From the NCBI GenBank assembly GCA_021613335.1, contig JAJTWR010000278.1, positions 1,319,501 through 1,383,500 on the forward strand: a stretch of 64,000 nucleotides of DNA. Direction: 5' to 3'. Of this stretch, positions 35,443 through 46,700 are shown piece after piece. The notes below the pieces were generated by a model that was given only the letters and a program-made list of their open reading frames with translations, made no database searches and was not told the origin of the DNA. The stretch is from Whitmania pigra (lineage: Eukaryota > Annelida > Clitellata > Hirudinida > Haemopidae). Within the stretch, counting starts at the first letter, position 1. Each line of letters begins with the position of its first letter. A program made the position numbers and the translations under genes.

Positions 35443-35879
35443 CAGAGGCGTAGTTAAGGGGGGGCGGAGTGGCGCCAAGATACAGGAGCGCCAAAATGAG
35501 GCTTAATGCATCAATGGACAGAATCGTCTCAGTGATCTTGCTCTTCTTGGTATAGAAAGAGAAACGCTTGAGAAAACAGACTTTGATGACGTTATTGATC
35601 AATTTGCAACTGTTAATCAAGAAAAATAAATCTATTTTAGACAGTATTAGACTACTATGCATGTAAATCATCTTAGACTGTGACTGATTGGGTGAAGCAT
35701 GCGCTACTATTTTTAGAACTTTTTTTCACTTTTATATGGATGCCTTGTGCCATTAAAATTTGATTTTTATTTCAATTTCAAATGTAGTGTAATACAGTAA
35801 GATTAAATATATAGACATAGAAAAGGGCGCCAATTCTATAGTTTGCCCCCAGGCGCAAAATACCCATGCTACGCCTCTA
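35443..35879 (+). mobile_element. hAT MITE (family 1, copy c) with perfect 8-bp TSD
   Basis: 437 bp. Ends CAGAGGCGTAGTTAAGG and CATGCTACGCCTCTA form inverted repeats (last base changed from G to A). Flanks agtggagg at 35435-35442 and 35880-35887 are identical. The interior is nearly the same as copy b at 21323, including the transposase tail, but here the tail frame is broken by small deletions near 35518 and 35612. No gene is disrupted. Confidence 0.93.
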
Positions 35880-35887
35880 AGTGGAGG

Positions 35888-36835
35888 ACCGAAGCTTTTT
35901 ACCTGCCCACTATCAAACCAAGCAAAACTTTGAGAAAAGTAACAAGAAGTAATCAATTGTGACAAGTCATATTCATTGAGGTGGCGAGGTGACGCGACTA
36001 TACGTGCTGGCTGAGACAATGCTATCAGGTAGATTCTTCCAAATATTAATTAATCAAATTGTGAACAAATATTTGATGTTGTCTATTGCACACAAATTTG
36101 CCCTTAGTTTAAATTGATAGTTGATAATTAGTTTGTAAAATAAATATGGTTTTTAAGGTGATTTGATGTTAAATTATTGATGATCTTGTATATTACGCGG
36201 AGGTCAGCTATTAGACGATGTTCAAGCGATGTAAGTTGCAAAGCCTTGAGCCCATCTTGGTACTTTAGCTATCTAACCTTTTAAAATGCAATTTTAGCCA
36301 TTAAATGGGCCATTTACCGGGTCACGGTAAATTCACCGCTGGAAAATTCTTTGGTGAAGTCCTCAACTTCAAGATAAATTTGTATTCACTCCAGTGAATC
36401 AAAAAAGTTGGCCGGGTAAAAGAAATGTAACAGACTCCAAAAATAAATGAACAAACTTCATAGAAAGAGAATTTGGACAAATAGATGAAAATAATTTGAA
36501 ATATTTTTTTTAGATAGTGAGTCTCAGACCATATGCAATTTGTAGAAAAATAAAAATTGCTGACAATCCTCATTCCAATTTTTATTTTACTTGAAAAAAA
36601 CTTGTCATTAAAATTGAGACAAATCAAGAAACTGACATATTTTTTGATGAGGAAGTTTACAAAGATAAAAGTGATTTCAAATAGTTTGAAAGATCTATAA
36701 ATGATTGAACAATCTAACTATATTCACAAAGTTCTCAATGAACCAGTTCACATTGGAAACAAATAAACGATGACAATGTTGAGCGGAGTTAGTCCTCAAC
36801 AAGTTCTTTAAAAAGTTGCCATTGTCAGAGACAAT
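35888..36835. other. intergenic DNA
   Basis: AT-rich; nothing supported. The 3' UTR of the zinc-finger gene likely occupies the last few hundred bases (reverse strand). Confidence 0.4.
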
Positions 36836-39463
36836 TTAAAAACCACCTCCATATTCATCTGTGGCATAATCACCATCACCCATTGTTTGGTCATCTCCGG
36901 GTTCCGGATGAAATTTCTTCCTGTGACGATGAAGTTGCATGAACCACCTGAACCTCTCCCCACATTCTCTGCACGTGTACTTGTCCATGGCGAGGTGGGT
37001 GCCTCGAATGTGATCCATCAGACTCGATTTGCTGCACCTTCTTGCCTGGCAGATGTGGCACACATATTGCGTTTCCATAGACATCGATTGGCTGACAACC
37101 TTATAAACCATTATAAATGATGCCACATGTAGAACAAACTTATTTGCAGTACAAATTTTGTAGTAAACCTGTTCACACATTTCCTTCATGAGATCTTGGT
37201 AAGCAGTACCACCACTAGTCAGGGCCAAATCATCACAAGCTCTTTGATCCTGTATTGGCAATCACAACTACATCAGCTCAAAAGATGTAAGTAGACAATG
37301 TCAAGACTTATAAGTCTGTTATGACTTATAATATAACAAAAGTTCTGGTTGAATTCAGAATCCAATTCTCAATTTCTTCAGCTTATCCAATAAAGTTAGA
37401 ATTGAGGTCCAAATTTAAAATTTTACCATTCTTGGGAAAGAATCACAAAAAAATTGTGATGGTTCATGAGGTTGTTATATTTTTAATTTCATCTAAGCTT
37501 CAAGCACCTTTTTACAGGACAACCAACACATCCATTCAACATATTACTTAGATAAATTGATTTTAAGAGATTTAAAAAAGAATTGTTTCTTAAACAAACT
37601 AACTCTAAGAGAAGAAGGATTTTGACTTGTTATGCTGGAACATCCCCCATTATTGGATGAACTTGCAAATCTTCTGAATCTGCCTCTTTGCATGAAGCGA
37701 CTTCTTCCACCTCTTGTCATCCTGGGACAATTATTGTCTCTTCTCCTTGAATGCGGTCCCGGTTGAGATGTCACGCAATTTGCCGGAAATAAGTAATCTT
37801 CCTCATCGTCTTTTGAAGTTTCATCTTCTCCGGTATAAACATCACTACAAGTGGACTCATAATGCTGATGTTCCTTCTTGACAAAAGATTCCATATCAGA
37901 GCATTTTCGTTCTTGTTTAACCATCCAATTGGATGAGGCATAATCTGCAATGTCGTTGGTCACGGTCGATCTTTGGCAGTTGAATCCATCGCTGTCTTCA
38001 ATAACCTCATTCGTTTCTTCGGATTCCTCAGTGAGATCACACACTTCTGATTCATGAACATCTTCGCTAACATTAACTTCTTCTTTAATGCCACTGCTGG
38101 GATCGCATGAACTGCATAATAATATCAGTTAGCTATGAACATTGTTCACTTTTTTACAACTAATGATATCTTAGTGGCATAAACTCCAATTACAATCTCA
38201 ATTGCATTACAGAGAACCGCAAGAATCGTAACCACACAATCTCAAAGGACACCTAGGCAGCCTGTCATTCTCATAATTCAATCTTGAAAGAGTAATCTGA
38301 AGGTCATGAATTGGGATGCAAGTTGGCTCGGAAAGTTTGCATTCCTATGAGCAACTGCAACAGTCCTTATATGTTTGCACCATCACAAAATGCCTCTGGG
38401 TGATCATGCTACATAAAGATCTAAGAGCGCCTGATGCTTATGCTTACAGTGCCATACAAATTTGTATTTTTTGAGTGCCTTACGTATCCGGATAGGATGT
38501 GACTTCTTGATCGATCCACAATTTACATAGTGCTCTTACCCAAGGGTCACCCCTGGCATTGCAGGCTGGGTTGTGAACACAACACATAACAACTGTTGCT
38601 ACTACCACTTAGAAATGCTAGCCATTCTGCCAACCTGCATGCAAACTCTTACACTATTATTAATTGTATTTAAATCTATGTATATGCTACAACTTTTAAA
38701 AATGTTGGCCGCTGTGATTAGAAATAAATAATATAAAACTGTGATAAATTAAAACTATTCTTAAAATTAAATAATTTTGTCAACTTCTATAAAGATTATC
38801 AAATGAAATGAAACTATATTCATCATCCATTAGAGTTTTTCCCTTAGTTCCTTTTTTAAAGCTCCAATTTGTGGTTTTATGTTTCATAAAATTTAAAAAA
38901 AAAAGGGATATATTTTGGCCAATGACATTCCATAACTTTAATTAGCTTCCAGATCACCTCATTTATGCTGACATATTACACAGTGCATTTCCAGCCTCAT
39001 TTACAATGTGAAAATGCTCTACAAATTTAATTATGATTTCTACTTTCCTTTCATATGAGACTGCATCATAAAGTTGTTCAATATACACTATGACCACCAT
39101 CTCAAAATTCTCGGCCATAAGGAGGTTTTGACGTTTTAAATCACGCCAACAAAACTGACACCAAATCGCTTGAAGCAACGAGTAAATTGAAAATTACTTT
39201 TGGATATCCTCGTGGGGGCCGCTCCACACATGAGAAACATTTACCCCATCAGACGTAACAGTTTCTTTAATACTGACTAATATTACTTCATCTCCCTCAC
39301 CAACTGTTATACCCACAAAAGCTTCGACACTGAATTTCACATCTGGGATACCCAATCCATTTTTGCAAAGAACCGGCAAGGAGTTAGACAACAAGCTTCT
39401 CAACAAAGTGTGCTTTTGATTTTTTGAAATCATGACGGCCGCTTCGACAACTATCTTTCTCAA
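36836..39463 (-). CDS. C2H2 zinc-finger protein with acidic and RG-rich linker (about 414 aa)
   Basis: Reverse-strand exons 39463-39245, 39154-38982, 38111-37604, 37249-37169, 37099-36836; total 1245 nt, whole codons. The last exon carries two C2H2 fingers: C341-x2-C344-x12-H357-x4-H362 (YVCHICQARRC...) and C370-x2-C373-x12-H386-x4-H391 (YTCRECGERF...). The middle exon is acidic (GEDETSKDDEEDY) and then has SRRRDNNCPR and GGRSRFMQRGRFRRF, an RG-rich segment that could bind RNA or DNA. The N-terminal ~130 residues (VLCKNGLGIPDVKFSVEAFV, then EQLYDAVSYERKVE) form a domain I do not recognise. Nuclear DNA-binding role is inferred. The donor of exon 1 was chosen to keep phase; Met 39463 or an inner Met could be the start. 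A large intron 38112-38981 holds an inverted SINE pair. Confidence 0.7.
38317..38462 (+). repeat. SINE, forward copy of an inverted pair (type I tail)
   Basis: Box A-like AGTTGGCTCGGAAAG at 38321, a decayed body, and the tail agagcgcctgatgcttatgc then ttacagtgccatacaaat, matching the type I tail at 17650. Reads opposite to the host gene. Confidence 0.65.
38463..38645 (-). repeat. SINE, reverse copy of an inverted pair (type II tail)
   Basis: On the reverse strand the head is at about 38640 (GCATGCAGGTTGGCAGAATGG), box B-like TTCACAACCCAGCCTGC, then GAGCACTATGTAAATTG and the type II tail AAGAAGTCACATCCTATCC...GGCACTC. It matches 46431-46640. It abuts the forward copy tail to tail, with a tttgta junction. 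Confidence 0.75.
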
Positions 39464-40097
39464 CTCAGTCGTCCATCACACTCAAGTAGTAACAACAACA
39501 AACATGCAATCTTGAAATCCATCAATATGCACGGCATAAAATCAGATTGATTTAATATATTTAATAAAAAATTTTCTAAATATTAAATGTTATCATTAAA
39601 ATAAAAATTTTATTACTTTTGAGAAGAGTTAATATACCAAGGCTAATTTACAATCATTACGTCATAGTTTATTGTTTTTAAATCAAAATGTAATTGAACA
39701 TCTTTTATAAAATTGTAATAAAATATTTGTGGTTTTCTTAACCATATTTTATAAGTGCGCTTGTGTTGCTTTTACATCGTTTGTGAATTGCTATCGCAGT
39801 GAAAAGTTATTTTCTTATTTACTTTATTGAATATCCAAACACTATACAAAAGTTTTGCATATTTATTTTTCAACGGGAAAGGTAAGCGTTGGTTTTCCAA
39901 TCATGTAGCATAAATGACGTCTCACGATCGAGAGCTGACAATGATATTCTTATGGAAGTCGTATTATTGAGGTTTTGCCATTTACGGGCATTAAGATCTA
40001 GTAGGTTATCATTTTGTAAACACGAAATGTTTTCACATCCCAGTTTTCAGAGAGTTGTCTAGCTTGATTTAGAATATTTGGACAAATCAAGGCCATA
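39464..40097. other. divergent promoter region, zinc-finger gene and Ariadne
   Basis: 634 bases separate the two start codons, which point away from each other, so this region should hold both promoters and 5' UTRs. No clear TATA box or CpG-rich patch is visible. Confidence 0.5.
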
Positions 40098-42991
40098 ATG
40101 GATTCTGAAGATGACGATTATTACATGGACGACACAGATATCGGTGATGAAGAAGAAGACGAAGACGAACAAGCTGATGGTTCAACTACAAGAAACAAAA
40201 TGGGCACTAGGAACAAAAGAGGAGGTGGTGAAGAAGATGAAGATGATGATTCTGCATTTGATATGTCAAATCCAGCTCAAATTAAGCCTTCAGGAAACGA
40301 GGCTGAAGAAGATTATGCATACGAAGTACTTTCGGCAGGAGAGATAGTTAAGCATATGGGTGATTGTATCAAAGAAGTAAATGTCGTATTGCAGGTTGGT
40401 TACTGAATGGAATGATATTTGAATGTTGATTGAATTTTAAGTGCTGATTCACGAAGATGACTTTAATACAAATCCATGAAAGAAAGATAGCTGCATATAA
40501 ATGCCAGTTGTTAAATATTATTCGATGTATTAAGAATTAACTTTTGTTGCTTAGTTACCAACAACCATCACTCGAGTACTCCTGAACCACTTCAAATGGG
40601 ATCGAGACAAACTCATGGAGAGGTAAGAGTTAGATGAAGTGTGAACATAGTTCTGTAAATATGAGTCTAGATGTAATTTTGTTGCAGATATTATGATGGT
40701 GATCAAGAGAAATTATTCTCTGATGTGAGAGTTGTCAATCCCTTCAGAAGTCAAATCACATTGGCCAATGGACCAACTGCTAGTTCTTCTGGTTTAAAGT
40801 TGAAGGTTAAATAGATTGTTGTCGTCTAATTTGCAATTACTCTACACTCAACGCTTTTGTAATTGCAACAATAGCCAATTTTCAATTCTTTATTCAAATA
40901 TTAATAGCGGTCAAGCAAGATGGCAACTTCTGTCCAACCTTCTGAATGTGAAATCTGCTTCCTCCCAGTTTCTGCTAATGTAAATATCTCAGTGCAAACT
41001 TTTGATTTTCTATTCATGCTTTTAATGTTTTCCTCCTGTGCAGATGATGACAGGGTTGCAATGTGGTCACACATTCTGTGCTTCTTGCTGGAGCAAATAC
41101 CTAACCACAAAGATCATGGATGAAGGAATGGGAGAGGTTGTAGAATATATTTTAAAATTTTAGGCATGGTGCTTGTTGCTGAAAATAAATTGCACCTACA
41201 TTAATGCATATTTTACAAAAATATTTTATTGCAGATGATTTCGTGTGCTGCCCATGGTTGTGACATACTTGTAGACGATGAAACAGTCATGTTAGTAAAT
41301 AACATTGCTTATTATTGATAACTTTGACACATTCAGCATTAATATGGTTAATAGGAAACTTGTCAAAGATCCAACTGTGAAATTGAAATATCAGCAGTTG
41401 ATAACAAACAGTTTTGTAGAGGTAGTTAAATCTTAGATTGACTTGATGCTTGGGCAAGGATCTGATTAAATAATTTGTTATTCAGTGTAACAGACTTCTG
41501 CATTGGTGTACTGCACCAAACTGCAGCTGTGTCATTAAAGTTCAACATTTTGATGCAAAACCAGTCAGATGTAAATGCAGCAATGTCTTTTGGTAATTTT
41601 TACATTCATTTCATGACCACATTGTGCAAATTTAATTTCTAAACTGGCAGCACCCAAGAATTGTTTGCAAGTTTAAACATTTACATCTTCCAATGTTTAT
41701 GAATACAATGTTTTATTTAGTTTCGCTTGCGGAGAGAGTTGGCATGACCCGGTTCAGTGCAAGTGGTTGAAGAGATGGATTAAGAAATGTGATGATGATA
41801 GTGAGACCTCCAATTGGATTGCTGCCAACACCAGGGTAATTAGCACATACTATACACTACTATAGCATAACCATCATCAACAGAATTCTGATTCAATATC
41901 ATGATTCACTTTCAGGAGTGTCCAAAGTGTCATGCAACTATAGAGAAGGATGGTGGCTGCAACCACATGCTTTGCAAGAGATGCAAGTTTGATTTCTGTT
42001 GGGTTTGCTTAGGACCTTGGGAGCCTCATGGATCATCGTGGTAATAAACAAAAATTTAATGAGCTTAAAGAAATCTTACTGTGATCTTTTATGCCAAGGT
42101 ATAACTGCAACAGATACGATGAAGATGCCGCCAAGAAGGCTAGAGACGCTCAGGAGGTGATAATTTATTTGGCGAAATTTTCATACATATTTAGATTATT
42201 AAGATTAAAAATATTCAACTGCTTTCAATTTCCAGAGGTCTAGAGCTGCTCTTCAACGGTATTTGTTCTACTGTAACCGCTACATGAACCACATGCAGAG
42301 TCTCAAGTTTGAGAATCGAGTAAGTACAAATAGAAATACTGCAGATTAATTGAGAATTGGAGTAATTTTACCAAAGCAAACACTTCAATGTGGAAGTTGT
42401 ATAAAATGTGATAATATCTTGAGATGGTGGTTTGAATTGTTTTACATTCATGTTTAATCTCATCAGCTGTATACAAGCGTTGGACAGAAAATGGAGGAGA
42501 TGCAACAGCACAACATGTCTTGGATTGAAGTTCAGTTCCTCAAGAAGGCAGTCGACGTCCTTTGCCAGTGCCGACAAACGCTCATGTACACTTACGTCTT
42601 TGCTTACTACCTTCGCAAAAACAACCAGTCTATCATCTTCGAGGTTTGTTTTCGCTTTTTTTTATATCAACTTACTCGTTGAAGATGAACTTACCAAGAA
42701 ATTTTAAATTCCAGGACAACCAGAAGGACTTGGAGAATGCAACTGAACAGCTTTCTGAATACCTTGAGCGTGAAATAACTTTGGACATGTTGGTTGATAT
42801 CAAGCAAAAAGTACAAGACAAATACAGGTTAGACATCCGACATTATTGGACTTATCATTGATATCCTCATATATTTATAAATTTTTCCTCTCCATTGTAG
42901 ATACTGTGAGAGCCGCCGGAAAGTTTTGTTAGACCATGTTCACGAGGGTTACGATAAAGATCTTTGGCTCTATCAGGACATTAATATATAG
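40098..42991 (+). CDS. ARIH1: Ariadne-1 RBR E3 ubiquitin ligase (546 aa, 15 exons)
   Basis: Exons: 40098-40394, 40555-40622, 40688-40805, 40908-40979, 41044-41136, 41235-41290, 41355-41421, 41486-41592, 41721-41835, 41916-42040, 42099-42156, 42236-42319, 42467-42643, 42715-42827, 42901-42991; sum 1641 nt. RING-HECT hybrid E3 that takes ubiquitin from UBCH7 onto its own Cys; in animals it works with neddylated cullins. Order: acidic N terminus ([11 protein letters not shown]), UBA-like segment ([20 protein letters not shown]), RING1 from C175 (CEICFLPV...[12 protein letters not shown]), IBR ([37 protein letters not shown]), RING2 ([18 protein letters not shown]) with catalytic Cys at 346 just before NHM, then the helical Ariadne domain to [18 protein letters not shown]. 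All zinc ligands expected are present. The C-terminal Ariadne autoinhibitory domain is full length. Introns are 50-160 bases. Confidence 0.97.
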
Positions 42992-43797
42992 GCTTTCATT
43001 TGTAAAAATAAACAACACTGTTTATAAATTAAATAAAATTCATTCATCCCCTGTTATCGCCAAAACATTGTCCACTCCAACTGCTCCAGGTGTGGCCCAG
43101 AGCACCTCTTATTAGAAAAAATTAGGTTTAGAGAATGTGTTGTGCAAGCATTTGCATGAACGACTTGCAGTTTTTTCTCTGCATTATTTTAATATATAAT
43201 TAATTGTCACATCAAGGCAGTAAATTCTTTGCGAGTTTTAATAAAAGAAGCTGTCTCCTCACTTAAATAAATTACAAATTAAGAATCACATTTCAAATGA
43301 GCTTTATTCATTAAATTTCAAAAATCGTAATTGAAAAAAACAAAAACATCATGCATCACAATAAATTTTGGAAGCTTATAACACTCAGATGACTTCTGTG
43401 CCATGACGGTCACAATAACAATCATGTTCATGCACCCCCGGTATATTGCACGACACATTACTTGCACTTCCAGGTAGCCTTTATGTGAAAAATTGATTGT
43501 TAATGGAATAAGAGATGTTTCAACATGACTAGAAATCACAAAGAGGTGCTAAACTACTCTAAGATTATTAAACTGCCAAAGGAATGCTTGTCTTTTCTGG
43601 TAAGAACAAGAAAAATGAAAATGCAGAATTGAAATGAATGCTTGCTTTGAGAACATTTTTGTGTTTTGCAGCAATGTCAAACAAGAAACAGCAGCACTGA
43701 GAAGATGAACTGGTCTGGAAACCTAAAAATTTTATCTTTTAAGATAAATTCTTCAAGATGCCATAAGTCCACTGATCAGGAATAAAAGACTATGAAG
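42992..43797. other. convergent 3' region between Ariadne and CACNB
   Basis: Ariadne poly(A) signal AATAAA at 43007-43012. On the reverse strand an AATAAA equivalent at 43303-43308 may end the CACNB transcript, giving it a ~490-base 3' UTR. No gene in between. Confidence 0.5.
43007..43012 (+). promoter_or_regulatory. candidate poly(A) signal of Ariadne
   Basis: AATAAA only 16 bases after the stop codon, so the 3' UTR would be very short. Confidence 0.6.
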
Positions 43798-46700
43798 TCA
43801 TGCATCCTCGTTGTCTCCCATGCATCCTTCTTCCATGTTCCAATTCTCTTCCTTGTAATAATTCAGATGTCTTCCTGAATTTTCGCCATGAGCCCTGCGG
43901 TTCCGAGGTTCCTGTGGTGTCTTGCGAACTATGATGCCATTTTCACTCAACCAATAAGAATGTTTAATTTCTTTTGGTTTGATGGCAAAGGGGAGATTGT
44001 AACTTTTGAAGGCGAACTGCTGTGTTTGCTGATGACTAGATTGATTAATCTGATTCGCTTGTTCCTTGAAATGAGCAAGTCCATGTGGTGCTTGAGAATA
44101 CAATCGACCATTTGCTTCTTCAACTGACCATCCCAAACTGGGGCTTGGTGTCTCCCTGACTCTTGTTTGATCGTGCACCAGAAACCCTGCCATATCACGG
44201 CTACCAGATTTTACTTGGTCCTCGAAACGATAGCCTATTCCACCTCTTTCCATCCAAGAGGTATAAGTTGTATGGGGAGATCGATAACCATTGCCCTGTG
44301 AGTCATTCTCTTTTGTTTCTTCCTCGCTGTAATCTTCCACTGTTACTGGCCTGACATCCTTTAATGGAGAAGCAAAAATTTCTTCATCATCATCCTCATC
44401 TTCCTCATCACCATTATCAAATTCATCCTTGGCTTTGTGATACAAATTAGAATGAGGAGAACTAGAACCCTGGATATCTTTTTGCTTGGGAGATTGGATG
44501 ACTTGGAAGCTTTTCAGTGCAGCCTTTGAGGAGTCTGCAATTTTTGGCATATTCAAATTCAATGCAGGGCATTGAGCTGATCTCCTAGGTGACAACTGAT
44601 ACACTGAAGAAATCCCAGGAAGTTGGAATGCTTGCTTGGATTGTTGGGTGGTATTGGACTGAACGGAATTCATCTTGATGTTCTTCTGAGGTGTGGACCT
44701 CGAAAAGGAACCACGCGAGATGTGGTTTAGAAAGTTCATAGCAACTGGATGGGATCTTATGCTATCAATGTTCTCTTTGGTAAAAATACTGTTCTGGAGA
44801 TGTCCTTGTTGATTGACCATGTTGTCATATGAAGGTCTCCTAGAACCCAGAAGTAATGAAGAGGAATGAGATTTCCTATGAGGAGAAGGCTTCAGCTGCA
44901 AAGGGTTGAAGTTAGAAACCTGTTGATTGGAATATGGAAAGATTTCTTGTTGTTGAAGCTTCACATGTCTTGGATAGAGAGAGGGAATGCCCACTGATCT
45001 AGAGTTGTGCAGCGATTGGTTAACTTCATTCTTGAACATCTTGCAAGATTCTGGGTTCTGTAAAGAACTTCCAAACAACACAGAATTTGGCAGAGATTGA
45101 TGTGTCTCACTTTTGAGTGGTTTTTGGATGGGATGCAAATAAAAGGAAGGGTTGCAGACAAGTGACTGTGAGCACTGAAGTCTCGTGGGTCCAGACTTGT
45201 AGTGAGCTGCATTCCAATAGGCTTCCAAGTACTCTGCCAAATGCTCACAGGCATCATCTAGCAAGTTCTCATCGAGAATGACATCAAAACAGTCCTGCCA
45301 AATTTATAATAAAGTTAGAAAGTCATTTAGTTTGCCTGTAAGTTGTAGTCAAAATGCAAGACTAACAGGACTGCACTGACTCAGCCTCTCAGTGGCAGCA
45401 AGTTGAACATTCATGTTCCTGCTCTGAAATTTCCCTCTCGTTTTTATGAGCTTCTGTAAGACCTGTTGTTTAAGGAAGAATGACTGCTTTCAGAAGCTGA
45501 AGACAAGAAATGGTCTAGTACTAAGATTAATAACCTAAAATAAAAAAGCACTAGTTAATCATATGTTTGAAAATCAGTAAGTGCAAATGCTCTATTTTCT
45601 CTGTATTCCTGCATTTGATTCTTAGTGAGTAAGCATAGAAAAATAAAATAATGCAATGAACTTTAGAAAACCTTCAGGGAAGTAATTTTGAGGTAAACAA
45701 GTATTGGGGAAAGAGGAGATTTAACAAGTTGAGACGGATGGTTGATTGTGTCACAATCCAGAACAAGGAGATGGAGACTTCTAGAGAGTTCAAAAATCCT
45801 TTCAACTTCCATTTGCACCTCATCTTAAAAGAATTATATATGGAAATAATTACTTCCATTATCCTTAAACCAATGACATGCCATTACAATGTAAATATGC
45901 TATTCCCAAATAAAAGTAAATGTGAAATGGCCGTTATTCATTGCACTGAAATCCTGCTACTATCACAATAGCATAATGCTTAGCAACTTAAAATCATAAA
46001 TAAATCACAGATGTAATAGATTCTACAGGCTTTAAGAATCTTTGACACAATCTAAACTGGTATACTCATTAACTTTAAGTGCATTACTACAAAGAAAATT
46101 CTCAAGTCAAAGATAATTGTCAGGAGATTTTAGTGAAATAATAGTGATAACAATAGTAAATATTTCAGTAGATGGCGATAACAAAATTTAGACGATTAAA
46201 TCACCGAGTCCTGAGGATCTGCTGGCAGATCTCTCAAGGATTGGCTTCCTATCACATAAAGTGGTAGAAACGTTCGATCGTTTTGCAAGTGAAATATCGT
46301 TGATAATGTGAGTCATCATAATTCTGAAATTAAAAAGTCAAATTATCAAATAAAATCTTTTTATAATTTTTTTTAACTTTTGTCTGGAAGTGGGTGCATC
46401 TTAAATGAATTACTTAACTAAACTTAAATAGCTTGCGAGTTGGCTCAGAGGGTTGCATTCCTGCAAAATGTGGTGAAAGCAACAGTCGTTATGTGTCGTG
46501 TTTGCAACCCAGCTTGGGTAGGGTGCGCCCTCGGGTAAGGGCGATATATGAGCAGTAGATCGATTAAGAAGTGCCATCACATCCTACCCAGATACATGAG
46601 GCACTCAAAAGATCTGCTAAATACAAATACAAATACAAATGTCTCTTAAGGAACATAAATAGTTAAACCAAATTTAAACCAATAATAATAAGTGCATTTG

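Noticed and set aside
40111..40347. 78-codon Lys-rich frame overlapping the Ariadne first exon
   Set aside because: Shadow of the acidic Ariadne N terminus in another frame.
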